Assembly: GCF_007827815.1 (NCBI RefSeq)
Contig: NZ_VITH01000003.1
Location: 434,001-498,000 of the forward strand
DNA from: Azospirillum brasilense
GTDB taxonomy: Bacteria > Pseudomonadota > Alphaproteobacteria > Azospirillales > Azospirillaceae
DNA length: 64,000 nucleotides
Reading direction: 5' to 3'
This document shows, in pieces, positions 31,507 through 40,346 of this stretch (the first letter of the stretch is position 1; each line of letters opens with the position of its first letter). A program made the translations under genes and the position numbers. The notes beneath the pieces are model-generated. The model was not told the DNA's origin and searched no databases. It was given only the letters and a program-made list of their open reading frames with translations.

Positions 31507-33915
31507 CTACACCGCCTTCAAATGGCGGACCGGGCGGCCGGGGGAGAGGGCTTCCGCAGCGCGGACGATGGCCTGGGCGTCGATGCCGTGATGGCGGTAG
31601 AGGTCGGCGATGGTGCCGGTCTGCCCGAAATGCTCGACCCCCAGCGCCCGCGTGCGGTGGCCGTGGACCGAGCCGAGCCAGCCCAGCCCCGCCGGATGCC
31701 CATCCTGCACCGTCACCAGCGCGCAATGGGGCGGCACGCCCTCCAGCAGCCGTTCGACGTGGGAACGCGCGTGGGGCTTGCCGCGCTCGCGCGCCCGCTG
31801 CGCGGCGCTCCAGCCGGCGTGCAGCCGGTCGGCGGAGGTGACGGCCAGCAGCCCGACGTCGCGGCGGTCCTCGCCGAGCATGCCCACCGCCTCGATGGCC
31901 TCCGGCGCCACCACGCCGCTGTAGGCGACCACCACCTGGGCGTTCGGGCCGGGGCGGCGCAGCCAGTAGGCGCCCTGGACGATGCCGCTCTCCAGCTCCG
32001 CGTCCATCGTCCGGACCGGCTGCTCCAGCACGCGGGAGGACAGGCGCAGATAGACCGATCCGCCGGTCTCGTCGCGCAGCCAGTTCCGCTCGTCCGGCTC
32101 TCCCTCGCCCTCCCGCTGCATGTAGTCGAAGGCCCAGCGCATGGTGACGGCCAGCTCGTCGGCGAAGGCCGGCTCGAAGCAGGCCAGCCCGTCCTGAGCC
32201 ATGCCGACCAGCGGCGTGGCGATGGACTGGTGCGCCCCGCCTTCCGGGGCCAGCGACACGCCGGACGGGGTCGCCACCAGCAGGAATCGCGCGTCCTGGT
32301 AGCAGGCGTAGTTCATCTGGTCCGCCGCCCGCATGACGAAGGGGTCGTAGACGGTGCCGATGGGCAGCAGCCGCTCTCCGAACAGGGAATGGGACAGGCC
32401 CAGCGCCGACAGCAGGATGAACAGGTTGGATTCGGCGATGCCCAGCTCGAAATGCTGGCCATCGGGGGAGAAGTCCCAGGTGTAGGTGGAGGGGATGCGC
32501 TCCTTCTTGAACAGGTCGGCCAGCGCGCTCTTGGCGAACAGGCCGCGGCGGTTCACCCAGGCGCCGAGGTTGGTGGAGACCGTCACGTCCGGCGCGGTCG
32601 TCACGATGCGCTCCGCCAGCTCCGTCTTCTCCCGCCCCAGCTCGTTCAGGATCAGGCCGAAGGCCGCCTGGGTGGACAGCGCCTTTTGCGCCGGAGCGGC
32701 CAGGGCCGCGGGCACCGGCACCGCCGCGGCACCATGGCGCCGCCGTCCCTTGGCCGCGAAAGGCACGCGTTTCAGGAAGCCGTCCAGCTCGGATTCCGGC
32801 AGGTTCAGCCCTTCGAAGCGGTCCCACTCATGGCCCGGACGGACGGCGTTGGCGGCGCGGAACGCCTCCATCTGCGCCGGGGTCATCAGACCGGAATGGT
32901 TGTCCTTGTGGCCGGCCAGCGGCAGGCCTGCGCCCTTGATGGTGTAGGCGATGAAGCAGACCGGCCGGTCGTGCGTGCGCGCCTGGGCGAAGGCGTCGAG
33001 CAGCGAAGGCAGGTCGTGGCCGCCGAGATTGCCCATCAGAAGGGCCAGCTCCTCGTCGGTGCGGCGCTCGATCAGCCGGGTCACCGGTCCCTGGTCGCCC
33101 AGATCGTCGAGCAGCCGCTTCCGCCAAGCCGCCCCGCCCTGGTAGGTCAGCGCGGAATAGAGCTGGTTCGGGCACTGGTCGATCCAGGCGCGCAGGCGCT
33201 GGCCGCCCTCCTCTTGGAAGGCCGCCTGCATCAGGGCGCCGTATTTCAGGATCACCACGTCCCAACCGAAGGCGCGGAAGATGTTCTCCAGCCGCTCCCA
33301 CAGCCCCTCGCGGATCACCGCGTCCAGGCTCTGGCGGTTGTAGTCGACGATCCACCAGGTGTTGCGCAGCCCGTGCTTCCAACCTTCCTGAAGCGCCTCG
33401 AAGATGTTGCCCTCGTCCATCTCGGCGTCGCCGACCAGCGACACCATGCGCCCCTCCGGCCGATCCTTCGCCCAGCCCTTGGCCTTCACGTAATCTTGGA
33501 CCAGCGAGGCGAAGAGGGTCTGCGCCACCCCCAGCCCGACCGAGCCGGTGGAGAAATCCACGTCGTCCACGTCCTTGGTCCGCGACGGGTAGGACTGGGC
33601 GCCCTTGAAACCGCGGAAATTCTCCAGATTCGCGCGCGTCTGGTTGCCCAGCAGATACTGGATGGCGTGGAAGATCGGGCTGGCGTGCGGCTTCACCGCC
33701 ACCCGGTCCTCCGGGCGCAGGGCCTGGAAGTAGAGCGCCGTCATGATCGTCGCCAGCGAGGCCGAGGACGCCTGATGACCACCGATCTTCAGCCCGTCCT
33801 GGTTGGGGCGGACGTGGTTGGCGTTGTGGATCGTCCAGGACGCGAGCCAGAGAACCTTGCGCTCCAGCTCGCGCAGGCGGGCGAGGTCGGCGTGGTTCGG
33901 AACGGTCGCGTCCAT
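31507..33915 (-). CDS. AceE/MdeB-like thiamine-diphosphate 2-oxo-acid dehydrogenase E1 (transketolase family)
   Basis: An 802-residue, homodimeric-type E1 protein, about 85-90 residues shorter than AceE. Seen: HNANHVRPNQDGLKIGGHQA, HASPIFHAIQYLLGNQ, the thiamine-diphosphate motif SLVGDAEMDEGN at 159-170 and DYNRQSLD, and in the second half the Pyr domain (HFELGIAESNLF, with catalytic Glu) and EGGAHQSIATPL. Pseudomonas putida MdeB, a 2-oxobutyrate dehydrogenase homologue in methionine catabolism, has the same form and pairs with a divergent Lrp-type regulator, as here. The methionine gamma-lyase MdeA is absent from the window, so the substrate (2-oxobutyrate or pyruvate) is an inference. Confidence 0.85.
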   Translation of the reverse strand: MDATVPNHADLARLRELERKVLWLASWTIHNANHVRPNQDGLKIGGHQASSASLATIMTALYFQALRPEDRVAVKPHASPIFHAIQYLLGNQTRANLENFRGFKGAQSYPSRTKDVDDVDFSTGSVGLGVAQTLFASLVQDYVKAKGWAKDRPEGRMVSLVGDAEMDEGNIFEALQEGWKHGLRNTWWIVDYNRQSLDAVIREGLWERLENIFRAFGWDVVILKYGALMQAAFQEEGGQRLRAWIDQCPNQLYSALTYQGGAAWRKRLLDDLGDQGPVTRLIERRTDEELALLMGNLGGHDLPSLLDAFAQARTHDRPVCFIAYTIKGAGLPLAGHKDNHSGLMTPAQMEAFRAANAVRPGHEWDRFEGLNLPESELDGFLKRVPFAAKGRRRHGAAAVPVPAALAAPAQKALSTQAAFGLILNELGREKTELAERIVTTAPDVTVSTNLGAWVNRRGLFAKSALADLFKKERIPSTYTWDFSPDGQHFELGIAESNLFILLSALGLSHSLFGERLLPIGTVYDPFVMRAADQMNYACYQDARFLLVATPSGVSLAPEGGAHQSIATPLVGMAQDGLACFEPAFADELAVTMRWAFDYMQREGEGEPDERNWLRDETGGSVYLRLSSRVLEQPVRTMDAELESGIVQGAYWLRRPGPNAQVVVAYSGVVAPEAIEAVGMLGEDRRDVGLLAVTSADRLHAGWSAAQRARERGKPHARSHVERLLEGVPPHCALVTVQDGHPAGLGWLGSVHGHRTRALGVEHFGQTGTIADLYRHHGIDAQAIVRAAEALSPGRPVRHLKAV

Positions 33916-34055
33916 GTTGGTGCCTCTCTTGACGGAACGGCGGTCGATGATTGGTGGAGCCTATCATTTGTGCCGCGGCAGGCGTTTGCAAAGTGGCGCA
34001 GCAAAGCCGCCCGGTTTAGCATTGGATTGCGCGAATCCCGCTTGGGCAGCAGAAA

Positions 34056-34538
34056 ATGCCAAAAATCAAACTCGACCGCATCGACCGGAAGATACTGGCC
34101 CTGCTCCAGCAGGACGGGCGGATGCCCAACAACGAGGTGGCGGAGCGCGTCGGCCTGTCGCCGTCCCCCTGCCTGCGCCGGGTCAAGGCGCTGGAGGAAT
34201 CGGGCGTCATCACCCGCCACGTCGCGCTGGTCGACCCCGCCGCGGTCGATCTGCCGGTGAACGTCTTCGTCAGCGTCAGCCTGGAACGGCAGGTGGAGGA
34301 GCGGATCGATGCCTTCGAGGCCGCCGTGATGGCGCTGCCGGAGGTGATGGAATGCTATCTGATGACCGGCGACGCCGATTATCTGCTGCGCGTTGTGGTC
34401 CCCGATCTCGCCAGCTACGAGCGCTTTCTGAAGGAGCACCTGACGCGAATTTCCGGGGTCGCCAACATTCGCTCCAGCTTCGCGCTGAAGCAGGTGCGCT
34501 ACCGCACGGCGCTGCCGCTGGGGCATCTGGTGGAGTGA
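34056..34538 (+). CDS. Lrp/AsnC-family regulator divergent from the E1 gene
   Basis: A 160-residue Lrp-type regulator: HTH ([36 protein letters not shown]) at about 5-60 and RAM effector domain after it ([29 protein letters not shown]). The SPSPCLRRV recognition-helix motif is typical of Lrp/MdeR-type activators. It is divergent from the MdeB-like gene (140 bases between), so it probably senses an amino acid and controls that gene. MdeR in P. putida is the known parallel. Confidence 0.9.
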   Translation: MPKIKLDRIDRKILALLQQDGRMPNNEVAERVGLSPSPCLRRVKALEESGVITRHVALVDPAAVDLPVNVFVSVSLERQVEERIDAFEAAVMALPEVMECYLMTGDADYLLRVVVPDLASYERFLKEHLTRISGVANIRSSFALKQVRYRTALPLGHLVE

Positions 34539-34582
34539 ACAGGACGGCGATGGTTCGATAGAAGTCTAAGTATTCGTATCAA

Positions 34583-34600
34583 GGATATCAGTTGGATATC
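34583..34600. repeat. Tandem GGATATC repeats in an AT-rich promoter
   Basis: GGATATC occurs at 34583-34589 and 34594-34600, an 11-base period (one helical turn), each containing the palindrome GATATC. They lie in an AT-rich 145-base gap upstream of the unknown gene 34686-35360. Could be tandem operator sites; no regulator assigned. Confidence 0.35.
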
Positions 34601-34685
34601 TAATCTATATTCTATTTTGTTGAACAATCGCATGAGTGATTTTATCATTCCCTTGATTTCCGACGTGCGGCTTGACGGGGACAGG

Positions 34686-35360
34686 ATGTCAAACATTACC
34701 TTGAGCGGGGCGACCCCGTCTGCGTCGGCGTATTCGGCGATGCCCTCCAAGCCGCCGGTGGGTCGGACCAAGGAGGACGACGCCAGCAACGGCGGCGGGA
34801 AGGCCGACCATGTGGCTCTGAGCCCGTTGGCATCGGCTTTGAAGGGTGACGCGCTTTCGCTGTTCGGCAAGTTGTCGACAGACGACCGAAGCGCACTTGG
34901 TCTCTTCGTTTCGTCCGGCCGGATGTCGGCCGACGAAATGAACGATGCGCTTTCGGGGAAACTGAAGGAATCGCGCAGCCAGACCTTTTGGAAGAGCGCC
35001 GTCGAAGCCGGTGTCGGACAGGAAACCGAAAGGCAGAAAAAGATCAGAACGCTTTCGGAAAGCATCGAAGCACGGCTGTCCGCCATCGATAAAACAGCAA
35101 GTTCGGGGATGCGCCTGGACCAGGCGGTCGCGATCTCGAACGAGATGCGGGGCGCGATGCGGGAACGCAGCTCGCTGATGAGTCAAGCGGACGAAGGCGC
35201 GACCACCGTGAAGTTGACGGCGGAATTCGCCTTGAACAAGTTGGCGCGGACGGATTCGGAACGTGCGGCGGGGGACAAGCTCAGCGCTCTGGGCTTCAAG
35301 TCCGAAAGCTTCGATCAGCTGTTGAAGGACACGGCGGAAAAGGACATCGCGTCCATGTGA
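34686..35360 (+). CDS. Unrecognised 224-residue protein
   Basis: Not recognised. Composition is serine-, lysine- and aspartate-rich with fewer GC-third-position codons than neighbouring genes. It begins with a disordered, serine/proline-rich 50 residues, followed by helical segments (GDALSLFGKLSTDDRSALGL, LSAIDKTASSGMRLDQAVAI, LTAEFALNKLARTDSERAAG). No signal, membrane span or cysteine. ATG 34686 is chosen as it follows GGGGACAGG; in-frame TTG 34617 and ATG 34632 would add 23 or 18 residues. Low-GC upstream region and atypical codon use suggest a horizontally acquired or lineage-specific gene. Confidence 0.6.
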   Translation: MSNITLSGATPSASAYSAMPSKPPVGRTKEDDASNGGGKADHVALSPLASALKGDALSLFGKLSTDDRSALGLFVSSGRMSADEMNDALSGKLKESRSQTFWKSAVEAGVGQETERQKKIRTLSESIEARLSAIDKTASSGMRLDQAVAISNEMRGAMRERSSLMSQADEGATTVKLTAEFALNKLARTDSERAAGDKLSALGFKSESFDQLLKDTAEKDIASM

Positions 35361-35569
35361 GCGTGTGTGCGCTGTGACAACCGCGGTCCGCCGACCGTAA
35401 TCCCGCTTTCAACACGTTCAACATCCCATCGTCCGGACCGCTCATGACGTTCGCGATGGAAGACCTGCGCCGCTTTTTGCCATAAAGAGTATTGGAACAG
35501 GGGCGCGCGGCGAATCCTCCCGCGGACAGGCCCCGACCGACAGGCGAAGGCAAGGGGAAGCAGGACGGG

Positions 35570-36463
35570 ATGATGGACTGGGACAAGTTGCGGGTGTTCC
35601 ACGCTGTGGCCGAGGCCGGCAGCTTCACCCACGCGGGCGAGGCCCTCAACCTCAGCCAATCGGCGGTCAGCCGGCAGATCAGCGCGCTGGAGGACAGCCT
35701 CGGCGTTCCGCTGTTCCACCGGCACGCCCGCGGCCTGATCCTGACCGAGCAGGGCGAGTTGTTGAATCACGCCGCGCGCGACATTTTCGCGAAGCTGTCG
35801 ATGACCCAGGCGATGCTGAGCGAGAGCAAGGACGCCGCCAAGGGGCCGCTGAAGGTGACGGCCACGGCCGCCTTCGGCTCGACTTGGCTGACCCCGCGCA
35901 TCGGGGAATTCCTGGCGCTCTACCCGGAGATCCAACTCACCCTGATGATCACCGACACGGAGCTGGATCTGGGCATGCGCGAGGCCGACGTGGCGATTCG
36001 CGTCAGCCCGCCGCGCCAGCCGGACCTGATCCAGCGGCATCTGATGACCTTCCGTTCCCACCTCTACGCGCACCGCCGGTACCTGGACCGCAAGGGGGAG
36101 CCGCAGACGGTGGCCGATCTGGCCTCCCATGATTTGGTGACCTATCCGCAGGAGTTGCGCGCTCCCTTCGCCAACACGCACTGGCTTCGCGATCTGGTGA
36201 CCGATCCGGTCGCCCGCGACCGGACCGTCCTTCAGGTCAACAACCTTTACGCGATTTTCCGCGCGGTGGAGAGCGGGCTGGGCGTCGGCGCTCTGCCCGA
36301 TTATCTGGTGGCCGGGCTGGGCGACATTGTGCGGGTGCTGCCGGACCAGTCCGGGTCGAAGGTGGACGCCTTCTTCGTCTATCCGGAGGAGTTGCGCCAT
36401 TCCAAGCGCATCGCGGTCTTCCGCGACTTCCTGGTCAGGAAAGTGGCGGAAAGCCAATTCTAA
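35570..36463 (+). CDS. LysR-family transcriptional regulator
   Basis: A 297-residue LTTR: N-terminal winged HTH (MDWDKLRVFHAVAEAGSFTH, NLSQSAVSRQISALEDSLG) and a type-2 periplasmic-binding effector domain after a linker helix (residues about 90-295, LKVTATAAFGSTWLTPRIGE). Expected length. ATG 35570 with AAGGGGAAG upstream; ATG 35573 is immediately in frame. It stands alone with no divergent partner, so the regulated operon is not evident; LTTRs that lack a neighbour often act distantly. Confidence 0.9.
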   Translation: MMDWDKLRVFHAVAEAGSFTHAGEALNLSQSAVSRQISALEDSLGVPLFHRHARGLILTEQGELLNHAARDIFAKLSMTQAMLSESKDAAKGPLKVTATAAFGSTWLTPRIGEFLALYPEIQLTLMITDTELDLGMREADVAIRVSPPRQPDLIQRHLMTFRSHLYAHRRYLDRKGEPQTVADLASHDLVTYPQELRAPFANTHWLRDLVTDPVARDRTVLQVNNLYAIFRAVESGLGVGALPDYLVAGLGDIVRVLPDQSGSKVDAFFVYPEELRHSKRIAVFRDFLVRKVAESQF

Positions 36464-36597
36464 TTCCCGGTCAACGGGTTGGTGGACAGGGGCGCGGTGC
36501 CGGAAAGGGCCGCGCCCTTTGCTTTTTCTGCCGTTTGGCATGCGACATAGTGTCGGGCGTAGCGCGCTGCCCGAGTTAGCGCTTGCGCGTTAAACTG

Positions 36598-36611
36598 ATA
36601 TATTAATATAT
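36598..36611. promoter_or_regulatory. 14-base AT palindrome upstream of the MFS transporter
   Basis: ATATATTAATATAT is a perfect palindrome 103-116 bases upstream of the first transporter start. Its character (alternating AT around a dyad) resembles the palindrome ATATACTAGTATAT after the TRAP operon at 42335. Possible target of the nearby FadR-type regulator; not a proven match. Confidence 0.35.
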
Positions 36612-36713
36612 GCCGCATATGCGGAGCCCACCGCGTGTCTGTGCTCAAGCCCTGGGCCCCATCCGAAAAATTGCAATCGCCAGGAACTTCCCGGAAGGGA
36701 AAGGCGTGCGCCC

Positions 36714-38033
36714 ATGCCTGCCGATGAACAGGCAAGTGAGGAAGTCATGAAGATAGTGCGTGGCCTGAGGTGGAAAGTCCTGGCGCTCATCATGCTGGGG
36801 ACGATCATCAACTACATCGACCGCAACACGCTGGGTATCCTGGCGCCGATGCTCAAGGAAGAACTGCACTTCACGACGGAGCAGTATTCCTACATCGTCA
36901 GCGTGTTCCAGCTCTGCTACAGCTTGATGCAGCCGATCGCCGGTTACTTGACGGATCTCATCGGCCTGAAGTTCGGCTACGCGATGTTCGCCTTCGTCTG
37001 GGGCAGCGCCGCGGCCCTGCACGCCTTCTCCGGCGGCTGGCAGTCGATGGCTTTCTTCCGCGGCCTGCTCGGCATCAGCGAGGCGGCGGCCATGCCGTCG
37101 GGCGCCAAGACCGCCACCCTGTGGTTCCCGGCCAAGGAGCGCTCCATCGCCACGGGCTGGTTCAACACCGGCAGCTCCGTCGGCGCCATGATCGCCCCGC
37201 CGCTGGTGATCTGGCTGTCCGTGACCTGGAGCTGGCAGATCGCCTTCGTCGTCACCGGACTGCTGGGCATCGGCCTGTCGATGCTGTGGCTGGCGCTGTA
37301 CCGCAACCCGGAGAACCACCCGCGCCTGACCAAGGAGGAGCACGCCTACATCCTGGACGGCCAGGAGCAGGTCCAGCTTCCCAAGCCGTCGATGAAGCGC
37401 GTCGTCACCATGCGCAAGTTCTGGGGCATCGCCGCCGCCCGCTTCCTGACCGAGCCGGCGTGGCAGACCTTCAGCTTCTGGATCCCGCTCTACATGGTCA
37501 GCACGCGCGGCATGGACATCAAGCAGTTCGCGCTGTTCGCCTGGCTGCCCTTCCTGTTCGCCGACATCGGCTGCGTCCTCAGCGGCTACCTGTCGCCTTT
37601 CTTCGCCAAGCGCTTCCGCATGTCGCTGGTCAACTCCCGCATCGCCGGCATCGGCATCGGCGCGGTGTGCATGATCGGCCCGGCCCTGATCGGCCTGACC
37701 AGCAGCCCGATCACCGCGATCTTCCTGTTCTCGGTCGGCGCCTTCGCGCACCAGATGCTGTCGAGCCTGCTCTACGCCCTGGTCACCGACACCTTCGAGA
37801 AGCAGGACGTCGCCACGGCGACCGGCTTCGGCGGCATGGCCGGCTACATGGGCGGCATGATCTTCTCGCTGATCATCGGCCAGCTCGCCAGCACGATCGG
37901 TTACGAGCCGCTGTTTGTCTGCCTGTCGGTCTTCGACATCACGGCCTTCATCGTGGTGCTGGTGGTTCTCGGCCAGTGGGGCCGGAACAAGGTCACGCCC
38001 CCGGCGATGCCGAGCGGCGCCCACGCCGACTGA
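36714..38033 (+). CDS. MFS transporter, sugar-acid (ExuT/ACS) family
   Basis: A 439-residue, 12-span major facilitator of the anion:cation symporter branch (hexuronate, galactarate/glucarate, galactonate carriers). Seen: first span ALIMLGTIINYIDRNTLGIL with conserved NYIDR, RGLLGISEAAAMPSGAKT (GEAxxxP-like motif), GWFNTGSSVGAMIAPP, and GGMAGYMGGMIFSLIIGQ. It would bring a sugar acid into the cytoplasm. Start ATG 36714 is used; ATG 36747 has GAGGAAG but with short spacing. It is upstream of a FadR-type regulator and a TRAP system, with no catabolic enzymes alongside. Confidence 0.9.
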   Translation: MPADEQASEEVMKIVRGLRWKVLALIMLGTIINYIDRNTLGILAPMLKEELHFTTEQYSYIVSVFQLCYSLMQPIAGYLTDLIGLKFGYAMFAFVWGSAAALHAFSGGWQSMAFFRGLLGISEAAAMPSGAKTATLWFPAKERSIATGWFNTGSSVGAMIAPPLVIWLSVTWSWQIAFVVTGLLGIGLSMLWLALYRNPENHPRLTKEEHAYILDGQEQVQLPKPSMKRVVTMRKFWGIAAARFLTEPAWQTFSFWIPLYMVSTRGMDIKQFALFAWLPFLFADIGCVLSGYLSPFFAKRFRMSLVNSRIAGIGIGAVCMIGPALIGLTSSPITAIFLFSVGAFAHQMLSSLLYALVTDTFEKQDVATATGFGGMAGYMGGMIFSLIIGQLASTIGYEPLFVCLSVFDITAFIVVLVVLGQWGRNKVTPPAMPSGAHAD

Positions 38034-38061
38034 CCACGTCCTCCTTCCGTCCCACGCCGTG

Positions 38062-38104
38062 GGGCCGCGCGATCCGGGAAGTTCCGGGCCGCGCGGCCCT
38101 TTTT
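38062..38104 (+). terminator. Rho-independent terminator after the MFS gene
   Basis: Perfect 10-base stem GGGCCGCGCG (38062-38071) and CGCGCGGCCC (38090-38099) followed by TTTTT at 38100-38104. Textbook intrinsic terminator. Confidence 0.9.
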
Positions 38105-38120
38105 CATGCGGGCGAGGGGC

Positions 38121-38201
38121 TTACTGGATGGCGGCGGTGAGCAGGGAGGCAAGGGCGAAGCCGCTGACGATGACGAGGCGGGCGATGATGTGGGTCTTCA
38201 T
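38121..38201 (-). CDS. 26-residue hydrophobic peptide, putative small protein
   Basis: A short frame beginning ATG 38201 with GGAGCC about nine bases upstream and ending in TAA. The product has a basic start (MKTHIIAR) and one hydrophobic stretch (LVIVSGFALASLLTAAIQ), as in single-span small membrane proteins or toxin-like peptides. It lies alone between two transcription units. The size makes it hard to prove; no family assigned. Confidence 0.4.
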   Translation of the reverse strand: MKTHIIARLVIVSGFALASLLTAAIQ

Positions 38202-38389
38202 GGCAAGGCTCCGATTGGCATTTGCGGGCGGCGGGGCGTGCCCCGTTGTCGTGTTGAGCCAATGTTCGCATTGCGCCGGTCAAAGACAAACCGCGCAATT
38301 CGCATGCCTTCCATATCGATATCGCAGCGCAACATAGCGCTGTTATAAGTCGGTCACTGATGATCTAAAGTATTCGTAGCGCTCTTCAC

Positions 38390-38417
38390 AGCGCTGCATT
38401 TGGTCTTTTGCAGCGCT
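38390..38417 (-). terminator. AGCGCT hairpin downstream of the FadR-type gene
   Basis: AGCGCTGCA (38390-38398) and TGCAGCGCT (38409-38417) form a perfect 9-base stem with a 10-base loop beginning 14 bases past the stop of the leftward regulator gene. Further AGCGCT words at 38336 and 38378 occur in the same 80 bases. No T-run, so strength is uncertain. Confidence 0.5.
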
Positions 38418-38430
38418 ATGATCCCAGTGA

Positions 38431-39150
38431 TCATGCGGATTCGGCGATCGGTTCGGCCGGAGCGGGCTCGCTGTCGAACAGGTCGGGGAAGCGCTGGGCC
38501 AGTTCGGGCAGGGACGTCAGGATCTCGCGCAGATGCAGGCGCATGGCGGCCTCGGCGGCGTCGGGGCTGCGCGCCCGGATGCCCTCGACGATCTGCTCGT
38601 GCTGGGCGATCAGCCGGTCCAGCGGGGTCGCCTGCGGCAGGCTGAGGTAGCGCACGCGGTCCATCTGGGCCTTGGTTTCCTCCACCACCCGCCACGCGTA
38701 TTCGCAGTCGACCCCCAGCGCGATGGTGCGGTGGAAGGCTTCGTCCAGGTCCAGGAAGGACGCCGGGTTGGTGCTCTTGGCGGCTTCGCGCTGCGCCTTG
38801 AGGTTGGTCTCCAACTCCGCGACGGCGCGGGCGGGCAGTCCCTCGCCGGCCTTGCGCGCCACGGCCAACTCCACCGCCTCGCGGACGAAGCGGGCGTCCA
38901 TCACCTGCTTGGCCGAGATTTTCACGACGAACGTGCCGCGCTGCGGGCGGATGACGACCAGCCCGGATTCGCTCAGTTTGATGAAGGCCTCGCGCACCGG
39001 CTGGCGGCTGACGCCCAGTTGGCCGGCGACCTCCTGCTCGGACAGCGGCTGGCCAGGCTGGAACTGCATCGTCACGATGGCGTGGCGCAGTTCCCGAAAG
39101 ACGCGGCGCGCCACGGGCTCCGTCGAATCCGGTTCGATCCTCCTCAACAT
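38431..39150 (-). CDS. GntR-family regulator, FadR/FCD subfamily
   Basis: A 239-residue repressor-type regulator: N-terminal winged HTH (SEQEVAGQLGVSRQPVREAF) and C-terminal all-helical FCD domain (VREAVELAVARKAGE, DEAFHRTIALG, HEQIVEGIRAR), which usually binds a carboxylate through metal-coordinating His/Asp residues. Expected length. GGGAGGAGC precedes ATG 39150. It is divergent from the TRAP operon (187-base gap with a GTATAC-type site) and follows the sugar-acid MFS, so it likely controls uptake of a sugar acid or carboxylate. Confidence 0.92.
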   Translation of the reverse strand: MLRRIEPDSTEPVARRVFRELRHAIVTMQFQPGQPLSEQEVAGQLGVSRQPVREAFIKLSESGLVVIRPQRGTFVVKISAKQVMDARFVREAVELAVARKAGEGLPARAVAELETNLKAQREAAKSTNPASFLDLDEAFHRTIALGVDCEYAWRVVEETKAQMDRVRYLSLPQATPLDRLIAQHEQIVEGIRARSPDAAEAAMRLHLREILTSLPELAQRFPDLFDSEPAPAEPIAESA

Positions 39151-39262
39151 GCTCCTCCCATCCCTTCTTTTTTAAAAGCCCGCCCCGCCGGTGCCCGCCC
39201 GGACGATCCCGGACGGCGGAATTCATCCTGCACCGTTCGCAACCCCATGGACAACACCATTC

Positions 39263-39272
39263 TTGTATACTA
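39263..39272. promoter_or_regulatory. Putative FadR-type operator before dctP
   Basis: TTGTATACTA at 39263 fits TNGTATACNA, close to the t.GTa.tAC.a pattern described for FadR-subfamily GntR operators but lacking the central base. It lies 66 bases upstream of the dctP start, next to the divergent FadR-type regulator. Related dyads lie at 36598 and 42335. Confidence 0.45.
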
Positions 39273-39337
39273 CCATACCAGTCGCGTACCGAACAATCGC
39301 CTCCGTGCAAGAGGCGTTGTCCTCAAAGGGAGGAAAC

Positions 39338-40321
39338 ATGAGCATCATCACCCGCACTTGGCGCGTGGCCGCCCTCGGCTTTGCGTTGGCCACCGTCGCC
39401 GGCAGTGCGCTGGCCGCCGACTACACGCTCAGCGTCAACACGGCGCTGGCTCAGCAGGACCCGCTCTACCGGGGGCTGGAGGAGTTCAAGAAGAACGTCG
39501 AGGCGCGGTCCGGCGGCAAGATGGCCGTCCGCCTGTTCCCCGGCTCGCAGCTCGGCAAGGACGAGGACGTGCTGGAGCAGGCCCGCGCCGGTGCCGGAGT
39601 CGCGGTCGTCGTCGACGGCGGGCGTCTCGCCGTCTTCGTGAAGGAGTTCGGCGTTCTGGGCGGCCCGTACCTCGCCCAGGGCTACGACGGCATCCGCAAG
39701 GTGGTCACCTCGCCGATGTTCGACCAGTGGTCGGACAAGCTGCGCAAGGCGTCGGGCCATCAGGTGCTGTCCTTCAACTGGTGGCAGGGCGAACGGCACC
39801 TGCTGACCAACAAGCCGGTGAAGGGTCCGGAAGACCTCGCCGGCATCCGCATGCGCACGCCGGGCGCCCCGGTGTGGATGGAGACGATCCGCGCCATGGG
39901 CGCCACCCCGACCCCGATGGGCTGGTCGGAAGTCTACACCGGCCTGCAGCAGAAGGTGATCGACGGCGTTGAGGCGCAGCATCCGGCCAGCTTCGGCGCC
40001 CGCCTCTACGAGGTGACCAACCGCGTCACCAAGACCGGCCACATCAACCTGATCACCGGCATCGTCACCAGCGCCGCCTGGTTCGACAAGCTGCCGCCGG
40101 AGCAGCAGACGATCCTCAAGGAAGAGGCGCTGAAGGCCGGCGACAGCGCGTCGCGCGCCACCCAGGCGTCGCTCGCCGACTTCGAGAAGCAGATGAAGGA
40201 GAAGGGCGTGACGATCGAGGAGATCGACGTGGCCCCTTTCCGCAAGGCGACGGCCCCGGTCTACGAGAAGCTGGGCTACGCCGAACTCCACAAGGAAGTG
40301 GAAAAGCTGCTGCAGAACTGA
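39338..40321 (+). CDS. dctP: TRAP transporter substrate-binding protein (DctP family)
   Basis: A 327-residue periplasmic solute receptor with a Sec signal peptide (AALGFALATVAGSALA cleaved before ADYTL). The DctP fold is seen from YRGLEEFKKNVEAR and the conserved RTPGAPVW with the Arg that pairs with a carboxylate of the ligand (about residue 169), to WSEVYTGLQQKVIDGVE. It delivers a C4-dicarboxylate or sugar acid to DctQM. GGGAGGAAAC precedes ATG 39338. First gene of a three-gene operon; a repeat element of about 90 bases separates it from dctQ. Confidence 0.94.
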   Translation: MSIITRTWRVAALGFALATVAGSALAADYTLSVNTALAQQDPLYRGLEEFKKNVEARSGGKMAVRLFPGSQLGKDEDVLEQARAGAGVAVVVDGGRLAVFVKEFGVLGGPYLAQGYDGIRKVVTSPMFDQWSDKLRKASGHQVLSFNWWQGERHLLTNKPVKGPEDLAGIRMRTPGAPVWMETIRAMGATPTPMGWSEVYTGLQQKVIDGVEAQHPASFGARLYEVTNRVTKTGHINLITGIVTSAAWFDKLPPEQQTILKEEALKAGDSASRATQASLADFEKQMKEKGVTIEEIDVAPFRKATAPVYEKLGYAELHKEVEKLLQN

Positions 40322-40346
40322 CGCGGGGATCGGTTCGTGTTGATCG

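Noticed and set aside
31456..34260. Long rightward open frame antisense to the E1-like gene
   Set aside because: Composition is His/Arg/Gly-rich and it has no domains; the opposite strand encodes a complete thiamine-diphosphate enzyme.
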